64,000 nt of DNA from F22 sp963678855 (GCA_963678855.1 OY787448.1:2728001-2792000), one strand, 5' to 3'; counted from the first letter of the stretch, positions 8,966 through 17,530 are shown. The notes: generated from the sequence alone by a model not told the origin. Program-made: numbers and translations.

Positions 8966-9895
8966 ATGCCGAAAGGACTAGTTATTCAAAATACTGGTAG
9001 TTGGTATACAGTAAAACCAACTGAAGGTGAGCCCTTGCCCTGTAAGGTCAAGGGCAACTTTCGTTTGCGAGGTATCAAAAGTACCAATCCTATCGCTGTA
9101 GGGGATATCGTGACTTACAACGAGCATGGGGAAGGTACGGGACTGATTTATGAAATTGAGACTCGCAAGAATTACATTGTACGTAAGTCGCCCAACTTGA
9201 GCAAGCAGTCGCATATCATTGCAGCCAATCTTGACTTATGTTTGTTAGTGGCGACAATCAACTACCCTGAGACTTCAACAACGTTTATTGATCGCTTCTT
9301 GGCGAGTGCTGAGGCATATGATGTGCCTACAGAAATTGTCTTCAATAAAGTAGACTGCTACAACGAAGCTGATATGGCTGTGCTTGATGAATATAAGCAG
9401 ATTTATGAATCTATCGGCTACAAGTGTCACGTGCTTTCTGCGGAAACAGGTGAAGGTGTAGAGGCTATCAAGAATCTGCTTGTAGATAAGGTGACACTTT
9501 TCTCTGGACATAGTGGTGTGGGGAAATCGACGCTTATTAATGCATTACTTCCTAATGTGCATGCGCGTACATCGGAAATATCAGAGGTACATCAGACTGG
9601 TATGCATACGACGACTTACAGTAGTATGTATCCACTTGAGTATGCTGAGGGGTATATCGTAGATACTCCAGGTATCAAAGGGTTTGGTACTTTTGATATG
9701 AAGGAAGGGGAGATAGCTCACTACTTTGTAGATATCTTTGAGATATCTGATGGGTGTCGCTTTAATAACTGTACGCATATCCATGAACCAGGTTGCGCGG
9801 TATTGCAGGCTGTAGATGATGGTGAGATTGCTCCATCTAGATACAATTCGTATCTATCTATGTTGGAAGATGAGGAGAATGGAAAGTATAGGTAA
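8966..9895 (+). CDS. rsgA: Ribosome small-subunit-dependent GTPase A
   Basis: Circularly permuted GTPase (309 aa) that checks late 30S subunit maturation. An N-terminal OB-fold (about 1-70) is followed by the permuted G motifs: NKVD near 126 (G4), then GHSGVGKSTLIN near 181 (G1), HTTTYS (G2) and DTPGIKGFG near 232 (G3). The C-terminal zinc site is visible as CRFNNCTHIHEPGC near 264. It ends at a bidirectional hairpin shared with the convergent glycosyltransferase gene. Confidence 0.96.
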   Translation: MPKGLVIQNTGSWYTVKPTEGEPLPCKVKGNFRLRGIKSTNPIAVGDIVTYNEHGEGTGLIYEIETRKNYIVRKSPNLSKQSHIIAANLDLCLLVATINYPETSTTFIDRFLASAEAYDVPTEIVFNKVDCYNEADMAVLDEYKQIYESIGYKCHVLSAETGEGVEAIKNLLVDKVTLFSGHSGVGKSTLINALLPNVHARTSEISEVHQTGMHTTTYSSMYPLEYAEGYIVDTPGIKGFGTFDMKEGEIAHYFVDIFEISDGCRFNNCTHIHEPGCAVLQAVDDGEIAPSRYNSYLSMLEDEENGKYR

Positions 9896-9942
9896 TATAT
9901 AATGTGTCTGTACTGATTGTTCAGTCCTGTATAGTTAATATA

Positions 9943-9992
9943 AATAAGGTGTATCCATTGGGAAGTAGATTCCATGGATACACCTTATTCTT
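9943..9992. terminator. Bidirectional terminator between rsgA and the glycosyltransferase
   Basis: A 16-bp perfect stem joins 9943-9958 (ATAAGGTGTATCCAT core) to 9974-9989, with a 15-nt loop. T-rich sequence follows on the plus side (TTCTTTTATTTG) and A-rich sequence on the other, so it can serve both convergent genes. Confidence 0.8.
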
Positions 9993-11240
9993 TTATTTGT
10001 TGTCTTCGTCTTTGTGTCTGCCAAATCTCTTGAACGTACTAATACGCAGTTTGCGAGGTCCTTCTTTGGCCATAGCTATGAATTTATCTAGCTGTTGGTT
10101 GGCTTCTTGAAGAAGACTATTTCTTTTCTTTTCAACGTTGTGTTCTACAAACTTTGATTCGTGATATTCAGGAATCACGGAAAGAATCTCTTGCATGATG
10201 CGTATCTCAGCTTCTTCTACCCACTGACGGAACTCAGGATTGGGCTTGAAGTCTTTGCTAAATTTAAGCAGTCGCTCTAAGTCGAAACTATCGGCAGAGA
10301 ATCCTGCACCAGCACGCATGGCATCGGCTGCATTGCAATCCTGTTCGATATGGGCTGGAATCATCATAACTGGTTTGCCAAGGTACATGGCTTCACAGAT
10401 AGATTCAAATCCTGCAGTACTAGCATAGCACTTGCAGGTGCGCATATATTCGAGAAAGAGTTTGTCGTTGATTTTATGGTAGGTCAACGTGTCGTCAACG
10501 ACAGTTTCTTCGGCAGCTCCTTTCTTATCCCAAAAGAAATGCATTGGGACTTCAGGATGCATTTTATGAAAAGCTTCTACATCTTCTGAGAAGCCAGAAT
10601 TAAGCATATAACCATGGATATGTTCTCCTTGTTCAGGCTCCAGTTCTAGGACTTCGCTGCGAAGGATAGGAGGCACGACATCAATCTTGTTTGACTTATC
10701 CGATGGGAATGGATAAAACGATAGAGCCAGACGCTTTGCAGCTCCTACTGATGTAAAACGTGTGAAGTACTTGAGCACATCAAATCCACTGCCTTCAACT
10801 GGCAATGAGAATTGCTTATGCATAAATAGGTATTGATGACCTATACATACATAAGGTATGCGGGGACGGTGAATCATATACACCATACCAGTGAGCATCT
10901 CATAGAAGTTGATTACGACATCGGCTTTCGATGATTTGATATGCTGATTGATCATATGAATACTTTGCATATAATCTTGTGCATGTCGTATGTTGTTCAT
11001 GATAGAGCTATCTATCTTGACTCGCTTGTTTTCTGGGCTAGGGGCAAAGTTGGGACTCAAAAAGCGCGTAATCTTTGTGTCCACACGCTTGGTGAAAAAG
11101 TCAGGTAAATCCCGAACGTTGCTCTTACCCACAAGTACTTCCACCACGTTATGACCATGGCGTTGTAACATCTCATACATTGAGATAGCTTGGGTGAAAT
11201 GTCCTCGTCCTTCACCTTGTACGATAAATAAAAATCTCAT
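9993..11240 (-). CDS. Glycosyltransferase, MurG/GT28-like (Glyco_trans_1_3 type)
   Basis: Predicted cytoplasmic GT-B glycosyltransferase of 415 aa. The N-terminus carries the nucleotide-sugar transferase motif VQGEGRGHFTQAISM. The C-terminal half has AGFESICEAMYLGKPVMMIPAHIEQDCNA near residues 275-305, the donor-binding signature of this family. Acceptor and donor are not recognisable. The LpxH-like gene lies just upstream on the same strand (56-bp gap) and is probably co-transcribed, which hints at envelope lipid glycosylation; that is inference. The C-terminal about 50 residues are lysine/glutamate rich and may be a disordered tail. Confidence 0.8.
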   Translation of the reverse strand: MRFLFIVQGEGRGHFTQAISMYEMLQRHGHNVVEVLVGKSNVRDLPDFFTKRVDTKITRFLSPNFAPSPENKRVKIDSSIMNNIRHAQDYMQSIHMINQHIKSSKADVVINFYEMLTGMVYMIHRPRIPYVCIGHQYLFMHKQFSLPVEGSGFDVLKYFTRFTSVGAAKRLALSFYPFPSDKSNKIDVVPPILRSEVLELEPEQGEHIHGYMLNSGFSEDVEAFHKMHPEVPMHFFWDKKGAAEETVVDDTLTYHKINDKLFLEYMRTCKCYASTAGFESICEAMYLGKPVMMIPAHIEQDCNAADAMRAGAGFSADSFDLERLLKFSKDFKPNPEFRQWVEEAEIRIMQEILSVIPEYHESKFVEHNVEKKRNSLLQEANQQLDKFIAMAKEGPRKLRISTFKRFGRHKDEDNK

Positions 11241-11296
11241 ATAGATGGGTTTAGATATTTAAAGAGATAAGATATGCCATTTGGCAGGGACTATAC

Positions 11297-12172
11297 TTAT
11301 AATGGAGCTTCGTCTGCTTCTGCTGTGCGCTCTTTGCTCATAGGTTGAGTAAGCTTGGCTACTTCTTGTTGTTGATCCATCTGTTCTGCTAAATTATTAG
11401 CTTCCTCTTTGATGTGATCTTTCAACATACCATCGTAGTATACCACGTGCCATTCACCTTGTTCGTCTTGAAGTAGAGCACTCAATGATTCTACCCAGTC
11501 GCCAGAGTTGAGATAATGTACATCTTCATACATCTTATTATCTGGATGGTGGATGTGCCCACAGATGACACCGTCGCATTGTTTATGACGAGCTAGAGAT
11601 ACAATTTCTGACTGAAAGTCGGTAATATAGTTAACTGCTCCTTTTACTTTATTTTTAATCTTCTGTGATAAAGAATAATAAGGAAGGCCACGCTTTAACC
11701 TGTTGTGGTTATATAGTTTGTTGATCCACAATAAGAAGCTATATCCTGTATCTCCTAACTGTGCAAGCCATTTCATTTTGGAGGTGACACTATCGAAGAC
11801 ATCTCCGTGACATACATAATAGCGTTTGCCAAAGTTTTCGTAGGTCCATTCACTTACTACTTCTATATTTCCAAAAGAAAGGGGCATCAAGTTGTCCAAG
11901 AAGTCATCATGATTTCCGCGTACGTATACAATCTTTGTATTGTATTTTTCCATCATTTTCATTATGGTCTTGAAGAATTTTGTATGTTTTCTTTTCCATT
12001 TACCCATTCCTGATTTTTTAAGATGCCAACCGTCGATAATATCTCCATTTAGTATAAGAAGATCGCAGCGGATAGAACGTAAAAATTCAGACACTTCATA
12101 AGTCTTACTGTGAGATGTGCCAAGATGGATGTCTGACACGACTACTGTAGGGTAATAGGGAAGATGTGACAT
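11297..12172 (-). CDS. UDP-2,3-diacylglucosamine diphosphatase-like metallophosphoesterase
   Basis: Calcineurin-like hydrolase of 291 aa in the LpxH/COG2908 group, which removes UMP from UDP-2,3-diacylglucosamine in lipid A synthesis. Metal motifs are clear and in order: DIHLGTSHSK (near 14), NGDIIDGWHL (near 41), RGNHDDFLDN (near 83), VCHGDVFD (near 116) and CGHIHHP (near 200). A charged C-terminal extension (about 255-291) lies beyond the catalytic domain. Bacteroidota often carry more than one paralogue of this family, so assignment to lipid A rather than another nucleotide-lipid is not certain. Confidence 0.78.
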   Translation of the reverse strand: MSHLPYYPTVVVSDIHLGTSHSKTYEVSEFLRSIRCDLLILNGDIIDGWHLKKSGMGKWKRKHTKFFKTIMKMMEKYNTKIVYVRGNHDDFLDNLMPLSFGNIEVVSEWTYENFGKRYYVCHGDVFDSVTSKMKWLAQLGDTGYSFLLWINKLYNHNRLKRGLPYYSLSQKIKNKVKGAVNYITDFQSEIVSLARHKQCDGVICGHIHHPDNKMYEDVHYLNSGDWVESLSALLQDEQGEWHVVYYDGMLKDHIKEEANNLAEQMDQQQEVAKLTQPMSKERTAEADEAPL

Positions 12173-12530
12173 AGTCTCATTCTATTTGAAACGTGAATAC
12201 TAATAGGTACAGAAGCCTTTGGGGGCATACCAGTTTATGCAAAGATGCAAAAATCATATTACAAAATGATGAAATGTGAACTTTTTTTCATTATGCTATA
12301 CAATATATCTTTTGTGCGCTATCGGTGATGTAGAAAAAACACCCTTACTTTCTGAATAGAAATTCTAACTTTTTGCAACTATTTTGACCTGTATCAAGTT
12401 TTTGCACTGATTACAAACTAAAGATTTGCAAAGTCTAGATTACAGTTTGAAGATGTTGTATATTTGCAACACCCTAAACGAAGCGAGGGAACACAAAACG
12501 CTTCGCAAATCTACATTTACTAAAATTATC
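12173..12530. promoter_or_regulatory. Divergent intergenic control region upstream of pflB
   Basis: This 358-bp AT-rich region separates the minus-strand LpxH-like gene from pflB. It contains an FNR-like dyad TTGACCTGTATCAA at 12384-12397 (9 of 10 half-site bases match TTGATnnnnATCAA), a -7 element TATATTTG at 12459-12466, and a leader hairpin CGAAGCG (12479-12485)/CGCTTCG (12499-12505). No clear -33 element lies 19-21 bp before the -7 box, which would suit an activator-dependent promoter. Confidence 0.5.
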
Positions 12531-14762
12531 ATGGACGTTAAGACTACAATGAAAAATGGACTTTGGACAAGTACCATTGATGTGGCCAATTTTGTTTCAC
12601 TAAACATCAACCCTTATACTGGGGATGCGTCATTTTTGAGTGCGCCTTCAGAGCGCACTAAAAAAGTATGGGCAGAATGTATGAAAGCTATCGCTGAAGA
12701 GCGTGCAAATGGCGGAATACGTTCTTTGGATAACAAGACAGTATCTACAATCTCTTCTCACAAAGCAGGATACATCGACAAGGAAAATGAACTAATCGTA
12801 GGTCTTCAAACAGACGAATTGTTACGTCGTGCTATCAAACCTCTTGGTGGTATCGGTGTTGTAAATCGTGCTTGTAACGAGGCTGGAAAACCTGTTGATG
12901 AGAAGGTGAAAGATATCTTTACTCACTATCGTAAAACTCACAACGAGGGTGTATTTGATGTATATACTCCAGAGATTCGTTCTTTCCGTTCTCTAGGATT
13001 CTTGACTGGTTTGCCAGATAACTACGCACGTGGTCGTGTGATTGGTGACTACCGTCGTCTTGCACTATATGGTCTAGACCGTTTGATTGAGCAAAAGAAG
13101 CAAGATCTGCTTGACTACGCTGGTCCTATGACAGAAGATCGCATCCGTCTTCGTGAAGAAGTGGCTGATCAAATCAAAGCATTGAACGAGATGAAGGTGA
13201 TGGGTGAATACTACGGTATCGACCTAAGCCGTCCTGCTACTTCAGCTCAAGAAGCTGTGCAGTGGGTATATATGGGCTACCTTGCTGCTGTAAAAGAGCA
13301 AGATGGTGCTGCAATGTCTTTGGGTAACGTGTCTTCATTTCTAGATATCTATATCGATTATGACTTGTCTGAAGGTAACATTACTGAAGAATTCGCTCAA
13401 GAAATCATCGACCAATTCGTCATTAAACTACGTATGGTACGTCATCTACGTATGCAAGCATATAACGATATCTTCGCTGGTGACCCTACATGGGTAACTG
13501 AAGCTATCGGTGGTTCTTTCAAGGACGGTCGTACAAAGGTAACTAAGACTTCTTTCCGTTTCCTTCAAACACTATACAACTTAGGTCCTAGTCCAGAGCC
13601 AAATATGACAGTTCTTTGGTCTCAAGATCTTCCTCAAGGTTTCAAAGATTTCTGTGCACAAGTATCTATCGATACATCATCAATCCAATACGAGAATGAT
13701 GACTTGATGCGTGAAACTCGTGGTGCTGATGACTACGGTATCGCTTGTTGTGTATCTTTCCAAGAAATTGGTAAGCACATCCAGTTCTTTGGTGCACGTT
13801 GTAACATGGCTAAGGCGCTACTATTGGCTCTTAACGGTGGTCGTTGTGAAAACACAGGTACATTGATGGTCAAGGGTATTGAGCCTTTGAAGAGCGATGT
13901 ACTAGACTTCGATGAGGTAATGCACAACTACCATATCGTCCTTAAGGAAGTAGCTCGTGTGTATAACGATGCTATGAATATCATCCACTTCATGCATGAT
14001 AAGTACTACTACGAAAAGGCTCAAATGGCTCTTGTAGATACAAACCCACGTATCAACTTGGCTTACGGTGTGGCTGGTTTGTCTATCGTTGCTGACTCAT
14101 TGTCTGCTATCAAGTTTGCTAAGGTTACTGCTAAGCGCAATGCTGAAGGTTTGACTGAAGGTTTCGATATCGATGGTGAATTCCCATTCTATGGTAACGA
14201 TGATGACCGTGTAGACAACCTTGCAGTTGAAATCACTCACGACTTCAACAACATGCTTGAGCACTTGCCAATCTATAAGAATGCTAACCCTACATTGTCT
14301 ATCTTGACGATTACTTCAAACGTGATGTACGGTACGAAGACAGGGGCTACTCCTGATGGTCGTGAGAAGGGTGTTGCTTTCGCTCCAGGTGCAAACCCAA
14401 TGCACGGACGTGATAGCCACGGTGCGGTTGCTTCTCTTTCTTCTGTAGCGAAGCTTCAATACACAGATGCGAAGGATGGTGTATCTAATACATTCTCTAT
14501 CGTACCTAAGAGTCTTGGTGCTACTGCTGAAGATCGTGTAGACAATTTGACTACAATGATGGATGGTTACTTCGCGAAGGGTGCACACCACTTGAACGTG
14601 AACGTACTAAACCGTGATATGTTGATGGATGCTATGGAGCACCCAGAAAACTATCCACAGTTGACTATCCGTGTTTCTGGTTATGCTGTACACTTCGTAG
14701 AGCTTAGTCGTGAGCACCAAATGGAAGTGATCTCTCGATCATTCCATGAGCGTATGGCATAA
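12531..14762 (+). CDS. pflB: Formate C-acetyltransferase (pyruvate formate-lyase)
   Basis: Glycyl-radical enzyme of 743 aa converting pyruvate plus CoA to acetyl-CoA plus formate under anaerobic conditions. The active-site Cys-Cys pair is in IACCVSFQE near residue 403, and the radical glycine is in RVSGYAVHF at about Gly717, 27 residues from the C-terminus. The start at 12531 (MDVKTTMKNG) is chosen because the -7 element at 12459-12466 lies inside the longer open frame that begins at 12426. The dedicated activating enzyme follows. GGT/CGT/AAC-rich codon use suggests high expression. Confidence 0.96.
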   Translation: MDVKTTMKNGLWTSTIDVANFVSLNINPYTGDASFLSAPSERTKKVWAECMKAIAEERANGGIRSLDNKTVSTISSHKAGYIDKENELIVGLQTDELLRRAIKPLGGIGVVNRACNEAGKPVDEKVKDIFTHYRKTHNEGVFDVYTPEIRSFRSLGFLTGLPDNYARGRVIGDYRRLALYGLDRLIEQKKQDLLDYAGPMTEDRIRLREEVADQIKALNEMKVMGEYYGIDLSRPATSAQEAVQWVYMGYLAAVKEQDGAAMSLGNVSSFLDIYIDYDLSEGNITEEFAQEIIDQFVIKLRMVRHLRMQAYNDIFAGDPTWVTEAIGGSFKDGRTKVTKTSFRFLQTLYNLGPSPEPNMTVLWSQDLPQGFKDFCAQVSIDTSSIQYENDDLMRETRGADDYGIACCVSFQEIGKHIQFFGARCNMAKALLLALNGGRCENTGTLMVKGIEPLKSDVLDFDEVMHNYHIVLKEVARVYNDAMNIIHFMHDKYYYEKAQMALVDTNPRINLAYGVAGLSIVADSLSAIKFAKVTAKRNAEGLTEGFDIDGEFPFYGNDDDRVDNLAVEITHDFNNMLEHLPIYKNANPTLSILTITSNVMYGTKTGATPDGREKGVAFAPGANPMHGRDSHGAVASLSSVAKLQYTDAKDGVSNTFSIVPKSLGATAEDRVDNLTTMMDGYFAKGAHHLNVNVLNRDMLMDAMEHPENYPQLTIRVSGYAVHFVELSREHQMEVISRSFHERMA

Positions 14763-14809
14763 TCGCCCCGCTCTAGCATAGTATACTATATAATATAATT
14801 AAATGTAGA

Positions 14810-14840
14810 AATGCCGAGGGGGCTTTGTCCTCTCGGCATT
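14810..14840 (+). terminator. Hairpin after pflB (probable partial terminator)
   Basis: A 12-bp stem with one G-U pair joins 14810-14821 (AATGCCGAGGGG) to 14829-14840. It is followed by ATATATTATATTT rather than a pure U-tract. Its loop contains the TTTG that forms the -33 element of the pflA promoter. Confidence 0.6.
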
Positions 14841-14854
14841 ATATATTATATTTG
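14824..14854 (+). promoter_or_regulatory. Promoter of pflA, overlapping the pflB hairpin
   Basis: TTTG (14824-14827) and TATATTTG (14847-14854) are separated by 19 bp, a full consensus match. The -33 element sits in the loop of the hairpin that ends the pflB transcript. Transcription would begin near 14861, about 20 nt before the pflA start. Confidence 0.72.
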
Positions 14855-14881
14855 TTGGGAAACCAATTAACTACCTACCTT

Positions 14882-15622
14882 ATGAGTGAAAAGAAACTAC
14901 TACGTGTGCATTCATACGAGAGCCTAGGTACCTATGATGGTCCAGGTCTACGTCTTGTAGTTTTTCTACAAGGATGTAACTTCCGTTGTCTATACTGCGC
15001 TAATGCAGATACTATCCCTATGAAGGGAGGTAAAGACACTGATCCTGCTGAAATTTTAAAAATGGCTGTCAGTCAAAAACCATTCTTCGGGCGCAAGGGT
15101 GGGGTGACTTTTTCTGGTGGTGAACCTACCCTACAAGCGAAGGCGCTTATTCCATTGGTAAAGCAATTGAAAGCTGAGGGTATCCATGTGTGTATAGATA
15201 GCAACGGAGGTGTTTGGAATGACGATGTGAAGGAGCTTATCGATCTAGTGGACCTTGTATTGCTAGACGTGAAGCAAATAGATCCTGAGAAACATTTATC
15301 ATTAACAGGACTTCGCAATGACAAGACACTTGCGCTTGCCAAGTACATGGAAGAAATAGGCCAACCATTCTGGATGCGCTATGTACTTGTACCAACAATT
15401 AGTGACGCAGAAGAGGATATTCGTTTATTAGGCGAAACACTTGGTGCGTACAAGATGATACAACGATTGGAGATACTACCTTATCATACTCTCGGAGCTC
15501 ATAAGTATGAGTCTTTGGGACAAGAGTATGCCTTGAAAGATATCAAGGAAAATACTCCAGAGCAGTTAACCCGTGCTCGAGAGCTCTTTGAACAGTATTT
15601 TGATGTAGTATATCTTAATTAA
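14882..15622 (+). CDS. pflA: Pyruvate formate-lyase activating enzyme (radical SAM)
   Basis: Radical SAM activase of 246 aa that generates the glycyl radical on PflB. It has the family's CX3CX2C cluster motif CNFRCLYC near residue 30, then GGVTFSGGEPTLQ near residue 75 and the SAM-binding DSNGG. The start at 14882 (MSEKKLLRVHSYES) matches the family N-terminus; the longer frame from 14825 begins inside the promoter. It follows its substrate gene in the usual order and ends at a strong terminator. Confidence 0.95.
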   Translation: MSEKKLLRVHSYESLGTYDGPGLRLVVFLQGCNFRCLYCANADTIPMKGGKDTDPAEILKMAVSQKPFFGRKGGVTFSGGEPTLQAKALIPLVKQLKAEGIHVCIDSNGGVWNDDVKELIDLVDLVLLDVKQIDPEKHLSLTGLRNDKTLALAKYMEEIGQPFWMRYVLVPTISDAEEDIRLLGETLGAYKMIQRLEILPYHTLGAHKYESLGQEYALKDIKENTPEQLTRARELFEQYFDVVYLN

Positions 15623-15624
15623 TT

Positions 15625-15656
15625 AAAAAAGCATGCCTTAAAGCATGCTTTTTTTC
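15625..15656 (+). terminator. Intrinsic terminator after pflA
   Basis: A-run plus GCATGC (15625-15636) pairs with GCATGC plus T-run (15643-15654), with loop CTTAAA, giving a 12-bp stem running into TTTTTTT. Confidence 0.85.
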
Positions 15657-15664
15657 TTGTTTTC

Positions 15665-15695
15665 TTTGTGGTTTTAATTATAAACCTTATCTTTG
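15665..15695 (+). promoter_or_regulatory. Promoter of a putative small RNA or leader
   Basis: TTTG (15665-15668), 19 bp, TATCTTTG (15688-15695): a full consensus promoter that starts just after the pflA terminator. The only thing shortly downstream is a terminator hairpin; the next start codon is 268 bp away. Confidence 0.65.
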
Positions 15696-15701
15696 CAATG
15701 T

Positions 15702-15763
15702 GTTTTTCATAGTATTAGATTTAAGGTTAACAAGGTTGGAGTCAGGTGTGACTCCTTTTTTTT
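15702..15763 (+). ncRNA. Candidate small RNA of about 60 nt
   Basis: The region between the promoter at 15665-15695 and a canonical terminator (GGAGTCA 15738-15744, loop GGTG, TGACTCC 15749-15755, eight T) would give a transcript of about 60 nt with no open reading frame. The 5' end near 15702 is estimated from promoter geometry. It could instead be an attenuated leader for the phosphoesterase gene at 15964. It has not been matched to a known RNA family. Confidence 0.4.
15738..15763 (+). terminator. Intrinsic terminator within the pflA-phosphoesterase gap
   Basis: A perfect 7-bp GC-containing stem with a 4-nt loop is followed by eight consecutive T residues (15756-15763). It is too far from pflA (115 bp, past another terminator) to be that gene's primary terminator. 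Confidence 0.75.
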
Positions 15764-15875
15764 GCTCTAAACTTTCCTAGCTATATTTACTTTCTTTTTT
15801 AGACATAAAGATGGCATTGCTTATTCCTAAAATGTAATGTTTACGTAATGTATATTCACATTAATGTTTCCCTTT

Positions 15876-15891
15876 TGACATATTCTTGTCA
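15876..15891 (+). promoter_or_regulatory. Operator-like dyad TGACA-N6-TGTCA
   Basis: TGACA (15876-15880) and TGTCA (15887-15891) form a perfect dyad 73 bp before the phosphoesterase gene. The size suits a dimeric regulator such as a Crp/Fnr-type protein. No consensus -33/-7 pair could be placed next to it, so function is a guess. Confidence 0.25.
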
Positions 15892-15963
15892 CATATTATT
15901 CTGACTTTTGTAATCATAAAGACTTACACAGTGTAAGTGTCTACATTGAATATTGCATAAATC

Positions 15964-17367
15964 ATGAAGTATCTCTCTTTTTGTAACTCAGAGTCAGGCA
16001 AAAAATCTTTTAGACGTAAATGTCAAGTGTGTTTGGTTTTAGTTTGTACTGCTGTCGTTTTATTATTGAATATGCAAAGTTGTACATTATCTGAGGCTAA
16101 ACCGATGCATGATACAAGTACACAGAAAGGTGTTGATTTAGTATGGGCTGTAGCTTCCGATTTACATGTGATGGATACATCTATTGTACAGCGTTCAGGT
16201 AAGGCCTATGAATCATATCTTAAGCATGATAGAAAGTTGCTGTCGTATTCCCGTGAGATGTTGGACTCTTTGCGCTTGAAGCTGCTTCATGAGAAGCCAG
16301 CTTTTCTTTTGATCAGTGGTGATTTGACAAAGGATGGTGCATATGTGTCTCATCGATATTTAATCAATAATTTACTTAAGCCATTACATGTTGCTGGTAT
16401 ACAACCTATCATAGTGCCTGGCAATCATGATCTTATGAATCCCCATGCCTATATATATAATGGTGATAAAAGTATTCGTACACGTACAATAGGGCCAAAA
16501 CAATTTAAAAAGATGTATGGTCCATATGGATATAATCAAGCAATTTCTAATGACTCCTCTTCATTGAGTTATGTGATAGCGCTTACTCCTAAAGTACGTC
16601 TATTATGTTTGGATGCTAATCAGTACAAGAAGAATGATTTCAACTTAGACACTTGTCAACATAATGGTGTGCTCGCTCATAAAACATTAAAGTATATTGA
16701 AAGAGAAGCAAGTGAGGCCAAAGACCTTGGTATACGTATGATGATTATGGTGCATCATGGAGTCATTGCGCACTGGCGTCTTCAGAATCAAGCTAATCCA
16801 GGTTATATCTTAGACAATGCACAGAAACTACGAAAATTATGTTATAAGTATAATATTGAGATTTGCATGACTGGCCATTCACATTGTCAAGACATAGCGT
16901 TACATTCTTACTGGGGTAAAGACTTGTATGATGTTCAAACTGGTAGCTTAGTGACATACCCATGTCCATATCGCTTGATGCATCTTCATGGAGATACTTT
17001 GGATATTACTAGTCGGAGAATTTCGATGGGTGCTGATTTTGAACTTTTCGCCAAGGAATCTCTTACTGAAGGTGTAGCTACTTTTTCTTTGCCTCATGTG
17101 CCAGAAAGCTTCCCAGATACTTTACGTAAACGCATTGCCAAAGATGTAGGTCGATTGATGCTGATTCATGCTTGTGGAGATGAAAAAGTAGATGAAGAAT
17201 TCGACACAGAGTTAAACGACTTAGATGCACATATGCGTCGTTATCCATTCTTTACACGACTAAAGATGGCAATTATTATTAAAGCGCTGTCAATAGATTC
17301 AGGAGTGGAAGATAATGATGTGGAACTAGAGCTGTCTCCAGTATTGGCTAGTCAGCTAGTGCCATGA
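15964..17367 (+). CDS. Lipoprotein metallophosphoesterase
   Basis: Calcineurin-like phosphoesterase of 467 aa, probably anchored as a lipoprotein. A long basic N-region (KSFRRK) leads to a hydrophobic helix and a lipobox-like NMQSC with Cys near residue 40. Catalytic motifs run ASDLHVMD, ISGDLTKDG, VPGNHDLMNPHAY, MVHHGVIAHW and TGHSHCQDI, the layout of cyclic-nucleotide phosphodiesterase/phosphohydrolase-like proteins. After about residue 350 a roughly 110-residue region has no recognisable domain. It stands alone between two terminators. Substrate unknown. Confidence 0.8.
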   Translation: MKYLSFCNSESGKKSFRRKCQVCLVLVCTAVVLLLNMQSCTLSEAKPMHDTSTQKGVDLVWAVASDLHVMDTSIVQRSGKAYESYLKHDRKLLSYSREMLDSLRLKLLHEKPAFLLISGDLTKDGAYVSHRYLINNLLKPLHVAGIQPIIVPGNHDLMNPHAYIYNGDKSIRTRTIGPKQFKKMYGPYGYNQAISNDSSSLSYVIALTPKVRLLCLDANQYKKNDFNLDTCQHNGVLAHKTLKYIEREASEAKDLGIRMMIMVHHGVIAHWRLQNQANPGYILDNAQKLRKLCYKYNIEICMTGHSHCQDIALHSYWGKDLYDVQTGSLVTYPCPYRLMHLHGDTLDITSRRISMGADFELFAKESLTEGVATFSLPHVPESFPDTLRKRIAKDVGRLMLIHACGDEKVDEEFDTELNDLDAHMRRYPFFTRLKMAIIIKALSIDSGVEDNDVELELSPVLASQLVP

Positions 17368-17410
17368 TTGGTCGAATAAATTGTCTTATTTCACCTAAAT
17401 TAATGTCACA

Positions 17411-17450
17411 GCCCCCGAGACAATCGTGAGATTCTCTCGGGGGCGTTCTT
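17411..17450 (+). terminator. Terminator after the lipoprotein phosphoesterase
   Basis: GCCCCCGAGA (17411-17420) pairs perfectly with TCTCGGGGGC (17435-17444), with a 14-nt loop, and is followed by GTTCTTT. Confidence 0.75.
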
Positions 17451-17530
17451 TAGTATTTCAACATAGTGATTTCGCAGAGTAGGAATGGACGCTTATATTT
17501 CAATTAGTCTGATTTCGTTATATTGCAGTT

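Noticed and set aside
12426..12530. N-terminal extension of PflB from ATG 12426
   Set aside because: It would include the -7 promoter box and the leader hairpin, and it adds no family sequence.
15702..15763. 6S RNA or a known riboswitch
   Set aside because: Far too short, and it lacks the conserved sequence of any riboswitch class I know.
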